Assembly (NCBI GenBank): GCA_030602845.1
Contig: JAUVYZ010000063.1
Location: forward strand, 1-9,129
Direction of reading: 5' to 3'
From: Phycisphaerae bacterium
GTDB taxonomy: Bacteria; Planctomycetota; Phycisphaerae; Sedimentisphaerales; Anaerobacaceae
DNA length: 9,129 bases
This document shows, one piece after another, positions 1 through 5,317 of this stretch (position 1 is the first letter of the stretch; each line of letters opens with the position of its first letter). Position numbers and translations under genes: made by a program. The notes below the pieces were generated by a model that was given only the letters and a program-made list of their open reading frames with translations, had not been told where the DNA came from and did no database searches.

Positions 1-241
1 CGAACACGTCGGCCATGGCGACCAGCTGGGTCGGCCCCATGGTCGACAGCGCGTTGACCGCAGCGCCGGTCCCGCGTCCGCCGCAACCGACCAGAGCGAC
101 CTTGATAGTGTTCTGTTCGGCGGCATAGCTCCGCACGCCAATGGCACTGGCAAGGGCCGCCCCCGTTAAAACTCCGGAAGTTTGCTTGAGAAACTCACGG
201 CGGGATGTAGACGGCTTCCGATTGTTAGTTTGTACGTTCAT
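1..241 (-). CDS. Gfo/Idh/MocA family oxidoreductase with Tat signal, N-terminal fragment
   Basis: This is the N-terminal part (about 80 residues) of a gene that continues past the left edge. The reverse strand reads ATG at 241, a polar N-terminus, a twin-arginine motif SRREFLKQT (about residues 13-21), a hydrophobic segment rich in Ala/Gly/Leu, and a small-residue cleavage region near VRSYAAE. A Rossmann nucleotide-binding start follows, VALVGCGGRGTGA. Tat signal plus this GxGxxG pattern is typical of the exported Gfo/Idh/MocA NAD(P)-dependent oxidoreductases that are numerous in planctomycetes; they act on sugars, inositols or related polyols, but the substrate cannot be told here. A strong Shine-Dalgarno (AAAGGAGAG on the minus strand) lies just upstream and supports the start. 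The gene is divergent from the small plus-strand gene at 645. The catalytic C-terminal domain is outside the window. Confidence 0.88.
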   Translation of the reverse strand, partial: MNVQTNNRKPSTSRREFLKQTSGVLTGAALASAIGVRSYAAEQNTIKVALVGCGGRGTGAAVNALSTMGPTQLVAMADVF

Positions 242-500
242 GAAGCTCTCCTTTCATTTTCTGCGATGACCGATAGTTGCATAGGATGGCTTTCCGGCCA
301 TACGCCCTCCTTTGCCGGAGGTATTATATTCACACAAATAAATCACCCATCTGGTCCTGTATATTATCCCAATGCCGATTCACACACATCAGGGCTTGGG
401 CCTATATATAGTAAGGTGACCAGAGCCAAAAGTCAAGAAGTTTCACAAATCCGCGCTGCACACGATGGGTATATCAGGGCGGTATCAGGAACAGCGAAAT

Positions 501-517
501 GGTGGGCACGGCCCACC
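501..517. repeat. REP-like palindrome
   Basis: A perfect 7-bp inverted repeat, GGTGGGC and GCCCACC, is separated by the 3-nt loop ACG. A second small inverted repeat, CTTA/TAAG (517-520 and 527-530), follows directly. GTGGGC-x-GCCCAC hairpins followed by CTTACG or CCTACG are, from memory, common dispersed intergenic repeats in many bacteria. Only one copy is in this window, so the repeat status is inferred. Confidence 0.5.
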
Positions 518-562
518 TTACGTAGCTAAGATGAATGGCGGCGTGCAATTTTGGAAAAATTG

Positions 563-591
563 TTGCAATTTTTGTTTTTGGGGGTTAGGAT
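563..591 (+). promoter_or_regulatory. Possible sigma70-type promoter for the small gene at 645
   Basis: TTGCAA (563-568), a 17-nt spacer, then TAGGAT (586-591); each hexamer matches 4 of 6 consensus positions. A competing -10 candidate, TATAAC at 621-626, overlaps the inverted repeat CCGTTA/TAACGG (608-613/623-628). The choice is uncertain and this is a weak prediction. Confidence 0.3.
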
Positions 592-607
592 TTGGCTGGA
601 ATGAGCT

Positions 608-628
608 CCGTTAGAAATTGTATAACGG
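608..628. repeat. Short inverted repeat just upstream of the gene at 645 (possible operator)
   Basis: CCGTTA (608-613) and TAACGG (623-628) are perfect 6-bp arms around a 9-nt AT-rich centre. The element ends 16 nt before the start codon and overlaps the -10-like TATAAC. It could be a small operator or a leader hairpin. Six-bp arms can arise by chance. Confidence 0.25.
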
Positions 629-644
629 GGCGAGGTTGTTGTAA

Positions 645-938
645 ATGGCTGAGCCGGTCGGAAATAATGATAAGGGCGGCGATACCGCTGTCAGTAAGGT
701 GGTGAGCGATTTTGTCGATGGCCTGAGCGACGAACACCGTATGCTGGTCGTCCTTAAGGCGCAATTGTACGACGGGACGTGGGAGCCGATGCTCGATGAC
801 CTGCGAAACCGGCTGGCGGGTAAGCCGTATATATTTAAGCTGGCCAACCGAATAAAAGACGATATTAGACGCATTGAAGAGATGCAGGAATTCGAGGCCG
901 AGCATAATATTGACCTGGCTGACTATGTGAAAGTGTAA
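645..938 (+). CDS. Conserved-looking small protein of unknown function (97 aa)
   Basis: I do not recognise this protein. The start is well fixed: an in-frame TAA (642-644) directly precedes the ATG, and GAGG (632-635) lies 9 nt upstream. The protein is small, charged and probably all-helical, with no signal peptide, membrane segment or cysteine. Residues 1-15 are polar and probably disordered. Residues 17-45 (around SDFVDGLSDEHRMLVVLKAQ) and 47-85 look like amphipathic helices, the second strongly basic/acidic (NRIKDDIRRIEEMQEFEAE). It is probably cytoplasmic, as a small binding or regulatory protein. It is the first of three plus-strand genes; the next starts 88 nt on. Its TAA stop is the first unit of a 7-nt tandem array. 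Coding status rests on the start context, normal amino-acid composition and lack of any better frame. Confidence 0.75.
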   Translation: MAEPVGNNDKGGDTAVSKVVSDFVDGLSDEHRMLVVLKAQLYDGTWEPMLDDLRNRLAGKPYIFKLANRIKDDIRRIEEMQEFEAEHNIDLADYVKV

Positions 939-963
939 AACGTAAGGCGTAAAACGTAAAACT
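936..963 (+). repeat. 7-nt tandem array at the stop codon of the 97-aa gene
   Basis: Starting with the last two bases of the stop codon, the sequence reads in 7-nt units AAAACGT, AAGGCGT, AAAACGT, then AAAACTA. Each unit boundary creates TAA, so TAA occurs at 936, 943, 950 and 957 and covers all three reading frames. Two similar arrays with different units follow the next two plus-strand genes. Confidence 0.7.
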
Positions 964-1026
964 ATTGAATTTCAAGTTTGGGTTTGTGGGACTATAAGGT
1001 TTTGTTTTTTTTGTGAGGGTTTGGGA

Positions 1027-2157
1027 ATGGTGAAGAAATTGCGATGCAGACTGGTCTTATTGGTGAGTCTTCTGGTTTTTTGTGCTGCGGCGAGCGGCGC
1101 AGCTGCGGAAGGCGGTTCGCGGTGGCTTGTTTCACCGGAGCTGCTTGAACACGCCGGGCTGAAGCTATTGTGGCAGAAGGAGCTGCCGATAAAGAAGGCG
1201 GAGAGTTTGGGGCGATTATATGCTCTTGGTGATTGTATCTATGCGCTATCGGACCGCAATTATATGGTTTCCTTGAGCAAGGAAAAGGGGGATGTGATGT
1301 TCAGCCGGCCTTTTGCGCCGGTTGGCTTTCCGGTGCTTGGGCTGGAGCTATATGAGGATGAGCTTGTATCTGAGCTTATATCTATAATTGGCGGCAGGTT
1401 GATTGAGATTAACCCGGAATTCGGCACAGAGCGTAAGTCGACGCGTGTGGAGTTTGGCATAACCTGTCCAGCTGCTCGGAACAGCTCGCATTTTTATTTG
1501 GCCGGGACCGACAGGCGGATGCATACGTTACGTGCGGAGGACAAGGTTCAAGCTTTTGAGGTGGCAGCTGAGAATAATCCGATGATTACTTCGATTGTTG
1601 CCGGTGAGGATTTCGTTGTCTTTGGCACCGATGCGGGCAATGTGATAAGTATCACGCCGGACTGGCCGAGGCGGCTGTGGCAATTTGACGCCGCTGATAG
1701 TATTATCGGGCCGATTGTAAGGGATGGAGAATCGCTGTTTTTTGCCAGTAAGGATACGAATATATACAGGGTTGACGTAGTTTACAGGGCAGGGATACCT
1801 GCGAAGAAGCTTGTCTGGAAGTATCAGACGGCGGCGGTGCTCGATAAGGCGCCGCGGGTTAGCGAAAAGGTTGTTTATCAGTATGTTCGGTATAAAGGTC
1901 TGGAGGCGATAGACAGAAAGAGCGGCAAATTTATGTGGCAGGTGCCGGAAGGCGTTGATTTGTTGGCTGAGTCGGCGGGAAAGGCATACGTGATTGCAAA
2001 GAAGGGTGAGCTGGTGGTGATGGACAATAAGAAGGCGAAGCGGCTGTATTCGGTTAATTTTGCGAGGGTTTCGAAATATGTGGCTAATATGGCAGATTCG
2101 AAAATCTATGTTGCCGGTAAGGCCGGCCGAGTTGCCTGTATAAAGCCGATTGAATAG
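1027..2157 (+). CDS. Secreted PQQ-like beta-propeller protein
   Basis: A 376-residue protein with an N-terminal signal peptide: positive start MVKKLRCR, hydrophobic core about residues 9-20, Ala-rich cleavage region near residue 27. The mature part is a chain of beta-propeller blades of the PQQ-like/BamB type, each of the form 'hydrophobic strand, G, strand, D/N turn': around residues 65-94 (ALGDCIYALSDRNYMVSLS), 157-172, 196-220 (FVVFGTDAGNVISI), 237-250, 282-307 (GLEAIDRKSGKFMWQVP) and 320-343. The strand-GxL-x-A-D-x-x-tG-x-x-x-W pattern is the family hallmark. Nothing shows a PQQ cofactor site or dehydrogenase activity, so a scaffold or binding role in the periplasm is likelier. I chose ATG 1027 because GAGGG (1015-1019) is 7 nt before it; the in-frame TTG at 1021 would abut the ribosome site. 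Two plus-strand genes flank it. Confidence 0.85.
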   Translation: MVKKLRCRLVLLVSLLVFCAAASGAAAEGGSRWLVSPELLEHAGLKLLWQKELPIKKAESLGRLYALGDCIYALSDRNYMVSLSKEKGDVMFSRPFAPVGFPVLGLELYEDELVSELISIIGGRLIEINPEFGTERKSTRVEFGITCPAARNSSHFYLAGTDRRMHTLRAEDKVQAFEVAAENNPMITSIVAGEDFVVFGTDAGNVISITPDWPRRLWQFDAADSIIGPIVRDGESLFFASKDTNIYRVDVVYRAGIPAKKLVWKYQTAAVLDKAPRVSEKVVYQYVRYKGLEAIDRKSGKFMWQVPEGVDLLAESAGKAYVIAKKGELVVMDNKKAKRLYSVNFARVSKYVANMADSKIYVAGKAGRVACIKPIE

Positions 2158-2192
2158 TTCGTAGTTCATAGTTCGTAGTTCGTAGTTTATAG
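2155..2192 (+). repeat. 7-nt tandem array at the stop codon of the propeller gene
   Basis: Five uninterrupted 7-nt units run from 2156 to 2190: AGTTCGT, AGTTCAT, AGTTCGT, AGTTCGT, AGTTTAT. The array begins inside the TAG stop codon itself. TAG recurs at 2155, 2162, 2169, 2176, 2183 and 2190, cycling through frames 0, 1, 2, 0, 1, 2. It is the clearest of the three arrays in this window. Confidence 0.85.
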
Positions 2193-2264
2193 TATGGTGT
2201 CGATTCGCTGTGTACCGCGAGAGGCAAATTAAAATTGAAAAGTTTTTAAGGGAAAGAAGCTTAA

Positions 2265-3875
2265 ATGGATGTGAAAATTAAGACGGCGTTGGTAAGTGTT
2301 TCGGATAAGAGCGGTGTTGTTGATTTTGCAAGAGCGCTCGCCGGGATGGGTGTTAAGATAATCAGCACTGGCGGGACGGCTAAAAAGCTGAGCGATGCAG
2401 GGGTGAGCGTTGTTGGTATTGAGTCGGTTACCGGCTTTCCGGAGATGATGAACGGGAGGGTAAAGACACTTCATCCGAAAATACACGGCGGGCTATTGGG
2501 ACTTCGGGACAAAAAGGAACATAGTGCCGCAATGAAAGAGCATAGCATTGAGCCGATTGATATGGTTTGTGTGAATCTTTACCCGTTTGAGGAGACCATT
2601 GCAAGGAGCGATTGCACGCTGGCCGAGGCGATTGAAAATATTGATATTGGCGGGCCGAGTATGATTCGCTCGGCTTCTAAGAACCATAAGTTTGTTACGG
2701 TTGTTACAAAGCCGGGACAGTATGAGCGAGTTATTGAGGAGATGGAGAAAAACAACGGGGCCGTGAGCGGGGAGCTGCGGAGCGACTTTGCGCGGATTGC
2801 CTTCGGGCTGACAGCTTCGTATGATGCTGCCATAGCAAAGTATCTTGACGGCAGGGGGGCGGTGGAGTATCCGGAGAAGGTTTCAATTGCGCTTAAGAAA
2901 GAAGCTACGCTGCGGTATGGTGAAAATCCTCATCAAAGTGCGGCATACTATAAGCTGGCAGCGAGCGGAGAGACATCTGTCAGCAGCGCTGCTTTATTGG
3001 CTGGCGGCAAAGAGATAAGCTTTAATAATCTTCTGGATACCAATGCGGCGTTTGAGCTGGTTAAGGAGTTTGCGGAGCCGGCGGCGGTTGTCGTTAAGCA
3101 CCTTAATCCGTGCGGGTGCGCAGTTGATGAGGATATTTGTGAGGCGTATCGGAAGGCCTACGAATGCGACGTGGTTAGTGCGTTCGGAAGCATTATCGCT
3201 TTGAATAGAAAGGTGGACGTTGAATTGGCCCGAACGATTATGGAATCTTACAGTCGGTTCGGCAAGGCGAGAGGGGCCAGCGGGTTCTTTGCAGAGGTGA
3301 TTATCGCGCCGGGATTTGAACAGGATGCAATTGAAATAATCAGGACGCTGAAAGCGTGGGGCAGCAGGGTTCGGCTGGTAGAGACCGGGGCAATCGGTAG
3401 GGCTAAAATCGATGGCGGCGAGTATGATGTTAGATGCGTTATAGGTGGATTACTACTGCAAAAGAGAGATTTGGTTGGCTGGGAGCCGGATGTGTTGACG
3501 TATCCGACGAAGGCCAGGCCTACAAAAGAGCAGCTTGAGGATTTGAGAATTGCCTGGCTTGTCGCCAAGCATACCAAGAGCACTACGATTGTGTTGGTCA
3601 CGACCCGGAAGGTTTGGGGGGTGGGGGCGGGGCAGATGAAGCGCGTTGAGTCCGGCCTGATTGCATTCAAGCACGCCGGCGACGAGGCGAAGGGCTGCGC
3701 GATGGCTTCGGATGCATTTTTCCCATTTCCGGATAACGTTGAAAACGCAGCGAAGGCGGGTGTGGCAGCGATAGTTCAGCCGGGCGGCTCGAATAAAGAT
3801 GATGAAGTTATTGCTGCGGCGGATGAATATGGAATTGCGATGATATTTACGGGCAAGAGGCATTTTAAGCACTGA
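2265..3875 (+). CDS. purH: Bifunctional AICAR formyltransferase / IMP cyclohydrolase
   Basis: A full-length PurH (536 residues, usual size about 510-540). It performs the last two steps of de novo IMP synthesis in the cytoplasm: AICAR plus 10-formyl-THF gives FAICAR, which is cyclised to IMP. The N-terminal MGS-like cyclohydrolase domain (about 1-195) shows ALVSVSDKSG, IISTGGTAKKL, GFPEMMNGRVKTLHPKIHGG and GGPSMIRSASKNH. The transformylase domain (about 200-536) shows RYGENPHQ (217-224), FNNLLDTNAAFE, the catalytic Lys-His pair in KHLNPCG (278-284), SAFGSIIALNR, GAGQMKRVES, SDAFFPFPDNVE, QPGGSNKDDEVI and the terminal FTGKRHFKH. No catalytic motif is missing. An in-frame TAA (2262-2264) abuts the ATG and fixes the start; the ribosome site is weak (AAGGGAAAG at 2248-2256). 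It is third in a plus-strand run, 107 nt after the propeller gene, and converges on metK. Confidence 0.97.
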   Translation: MDVKIKTALVSVSDKSGVVDFARALAGMGVKIISTGGTAKKLSDAGVSVVGIESVTGFPEMMNGRVKTLHPKIHGGLLGLRDKKEHSAAMKEHSIEPIDMVCVNLYPFEETIARSDCTLAEAIENIDIGGPSMIRSASKNHKFVTVVTKPGQYERVIEEMEKNNGAVSGELRSDFARIAFGLTASYDAAIAKYLDGRGAVEYPEKVSIALKKEATLRYGENPHQSAAYYKLAASGETSVSSAALLAGGKEISFNNLLDTNAAFELVKEFAEPAAVVVKHLNPCGCAVDEDICEAYRKAYECDVVSAFGSIIALNRKVDVELARTIMESYSRFGKARGASGFFAEVIIAPGFEQDAIEIIRTLKAWGSRVRLVETGAIGRAKIDGGEYDVRCVIGGLLLQKRDLVGWEPDVLTYPTKARPTKEQLEDLRIAWLVAKHTKSTTIVLVTTRKVWGVGAGQMKRVESGLIAFKHAGDEAKGCAMASDAFFPFPDNVENAAKAGVAAIVQPGGSNKDDEVIAAADEYGIAMIFTGKRHFKH

Positions 3876-3904
3876 GCGGATAGTGTTTAGCGTTTAGCGG
3901 ATAG
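3873..3904 (+). repeat. 7-nt tandem array at the stop codon of purH
   Basis: From the last base of the TGA stop, four 7-nt units run to 3902: AGCGGAT, AGTGTTT, AGCGTTT, AGCGGAT. TAG follows at 3881, 3888, 3895 and 3902, so all three frames are closed. Units are more degenerate than in the array at 2155, but the AG start, T end and period are the same. Confidence 0.65.
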
Positions 3905-3916
3905 GGAAAGAAACAA

Positions 3917-3943
3917 GAGATTCTTCGCTGCGCTCAGAATGAC
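3917..3943. repeat. Dispersed-repeat-like sequence in the purH/metK convergent junction
   Basis: The plus strand reads GAGATTCTTCGCTGCG then CTCAGAATGAC. It has imperfect dyad symmetry: ATTCT (3920-3924) pairs with AGAAT (3936-3940) and the GC centre can pair further. From memory, near-identical sequences (GTCATTCTGAGCG, then a variable centre, then GAAGAATCTC on the other strand) occur as intergenic repeats in unrelated phyla. Only one copy is present here. It may help form a weak terminator with the T-tract at 3954-3961. Confidence 0.55.
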
Positions 3944-3961
3944 GGAGGTGTTATTTTTTTT
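3919..3961 (+). terminator. Possible weak terminator for purH
   Basis: The imperfect hairpin ATTCT/AGAAT (3920-3940) is followed, after 13 nt, by a run of eight T (3954-3961) that is also the A-rich 3' end of metK on the other strand. The stem is short with internal mismatches and the T-tract is distant, so this is a weak call. No better terminator is visible between these convergent genes. Confidence 0.25.
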
Positions 3962-5165
3962 GTTTTAGTCCGGCGGCTTTGCGGAGCTTGGCGACCATAT
4001 CGGTTTTTTCCCAGGTGAAGTTAGCTCCCTTTCTACCGAAGTGTCCGCCATAGGAGGTTTGAGCGTAGATTGGGCGGTCAAGTTTTAAGTGGACAATCAT
4101 TTTCCTGGGGGTCAGTGGGAAGAGCTTTCTTACAATTTCGCTTAACTTTTGCTCACTAATCTTTGAGGTACCTTCAGTATCTACAAGAACAGAAATCGGC
4201 TCGGCTACGCCGATGGCGTAAGATAACTGAATTTCGCAGGCGTCTGCGAGGCGGGCGGCGACGACGTTTTTTGCGATGTATCGCGCCATATAGCTTGCGC
4301 TTCTGTCGACCTTTGTAGGGTCTTTACCGCTGAAGCATCCGCCGCCGTGGCTTCCTCTTCCGCCGTAGGTATCAACGATGATTTTTCTGCCTGTCAGTCC
4401 GCAGTCGCCCTTTGGGCCTCCAATTACGAATCGGCCGGTCGGGTTGATGTGGAAAATGGTTTTTTTGTCAACGAGGCGTTTCGGCAAAACTGGGAGGATG
4501 ACTTTTTCGATGATTTGTTTTCGTAATTGTTTGTAGGCAATAGACGGTGAGTGCTGGGTGGATACTACAACCGTGTGGATGCGTTTTGGTTTGCCGTTTT
4601 CGTATTCTACGGTTACCTGACTTTTTCCGTCGGGTCGCAGCCAGGGCAGTGTGTTATTCCGGCGTGTTTTTTCCAGTCGAGTTGTTATAGCGTGTGCAAG
4701 CTGGATTGGCATCGGCATAAGTGCGGGCGTTTCCCTGCAGGCATAACCGAACATTAATCCCTGGTCGCCTGCACCCTGCTCTTTGTGCAGGCCTTTGCCC
4801 TGGGTTACTCCCTGTGAGATGTCAGGGCTTTGATTGTCAATTGAAACAATTACGGCACAGTCGTCACCATCGAAACCTATGGCTGGGTTGTCGTAGCCGA
4901 TTTTTTTGATTGTCTTTCTGACGACGCTCGGGATGTCAACATATGCTTTTGTTGTGATTTCACCGGCGACTACGACCAGGCCGGTTGTTACCAGTGTTTC
5001 ACAGGCCACTCTGCTTTTCGGGTCCTGTGCGAGCATTGCGTCAAGGATTGCGTCGGATATGTGGTCGGCGACTTTATCAGGATGGCCCATTGTTACGGAC
5101 TCACTGGTGAAGAGGTATTTGTTGGTGTCACAATGAGGGTTGTTGTGAATCGATTTTTTTGCCAT
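3951..5165 (-). CDS. metK: S-adenosylmethionine synthetase
   Basis: A complete MetK (404 residues; family about 380-400). It makes S-adenosylmethionine from methionine and ATP, releasing phosphate and pyrophosphate, in the cytoplasm as a dimer or tetramer. Motifs in order: TSESVTMGHPDKVADHISD with the ATP-binding GHPDK at 27-31; CETLVTTGLVVVAGEI (55-70); the signature GAGDQG (131-136); HINPTGRFVIGGPKGDCGLT (239-258); and GGGCFSGKDPTKVDRSA (274-290), the phosphate-binding loop. Many homologues have Ala where this one has Cys277, next to but not at a catalytic position. The N-terminus carries about 14 extra polar residues before the conserved core; ATG 5165 is preceded by AAAGGGGA (minus strand, 5174-5181), which supports it. 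The tail is Lys-rich (KQKK), giving a T-run on the plus strand. It lies 142 nt downstream of the DUF547 gene on the same strand, with a large inverted repeat between them. No SAM riboswitch was recognised in this leader. Confidence 0.97.
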   Translation of the reverse strand: MAKKSIHNNPHCDTNKYLFTSESVTMGHPDKVADHISDAILDAMLAQDPKSRVACETLVTTGLVVVAGEITTKAYVDIPSVVRKTIKKIGYDNPAIGFDGDDCAVIVSIDNQSPDISQGVTQGKGLHKEQGAGDQGLMFGYACRETPALMPMPIQLAHAITTRLEKTRRNNTLPWLRPDGKSQVTVEYENGKPKRIHTVVVSTQHSPSIAYKQLRKQIIEKVILPVLPKRLVDKKTIFHINPTGRFVIGGPKGDCGLTGRKIIVDTYGGRGSHGGGCFSGKDPTKVDRSASYMARYIAKNVVAARLADACEIQLSYAIGVAEPISVLVDTEGTSKISEQKLSEIVRKLFPLTPRKMIVHLKLDRPIYAQTSYGGHFGRKGANFTWEKTDMVAKLRKAAGLKQKK

Positions 5166-5212
5166 TTGTGGTTTCCCCTTTCAGCGGGCGGTTGTATTTT
5201 TACTCAAGACCG

Positions 5213-5317
5213 GAGAAGTGTATGACCCCGCACCAAAATCTGGTTTCTTGTCCCTGGTCTTATTCCCGGTGCCAAAAGGCCTGGGACTCATTGATTTTGG
5301 TGCGGGGTTACCTTCTC
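5213..5317. repeat. 16-bp perfect inverted repeat with outer arms, between DUF547 gene and metK
   Basis: ACCCCGCACCAAAATC (5225-5240) and GATTTTGGTGCGGGGT (5293-5308) are perfect 16-bp arms around a 52-nt centre. Outside them GAGAAG (5213-5218) and CTTCTC (5312-5317) extend the pairing across small unpaired spacers. Inside, GTCCC (5250-5254) pairs with GGGAC (5283-5287). The right arm starts on the last base of the DUF547 stop codon. No transposase is present; size and symmetry fit a MITE- or REP-like non-autonomous element, or a processed or structured RNA in the metK leader. No T-run follows either arm, so it is not a classic intrinsic terminator. Confidence 0.8.

Larger units (their letters stand above)
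242..644. other. Divergent intergenic region, no gene seen
   Basis: About 400 bases separate two divergent genes. The one open frame of any length on the plus strand (182-529) overlaps the oxidoreductase start, has no ribosome site and resembles nothing known. A perfect TATAAT on the minus strand (323-328) could serve the oxidoreductase, but no matching -35 sits 16-18 nt away. Short inverted repeats occur at 293-298/314-319 (TCCGGC/GCCGGA) and 306-310/317-321 (CCTCC/GGAGG). A REP-like palindrome lies at 501-517. The stretch near 555-585 is AT- and T-rich. Confidence 0.6.

Noticed and set aside
182..529. 115-codon plus-strand open frame in the first intergenic region
   Set aside because: It overlaps the well-supported oxidoreductase start, has no ribosome site and shows no recognisable composition or motif.
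1021..1026. TTG start for the propeller gene
   Set aside because: GAGGG at 1015-1019 would be only 1 nt from TTG but is 7 nt from ATG 1027, which also gives a cleaner signal peptide.
1027..2157. Quinoprotein dehydrogenase
   Set aside because: Only the PQQ-like propeller repeats are visible; cofactor and calcium-site residues and the usual larger size are absent.
1528..2169. 213-codon minus-strand open frame opposite the propeller gene
   Set aside because: It is a shadow of a clear secreted beta-propeller protein, is rich in Arg/His/Asn without motif, and has no start context.
2155..2192. CRISPR or similar array
   Set aside because: The units are 7 nt without spacers, so this is a simple tandem repeat.
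5166..5307. SAM riboswitch upstream of metK
   Set aside because: I searched for the SAM-I conserved core and simpler SAM-II/SAM-III features and saw none; the region is dominated by the 16-bp inverted repeat.
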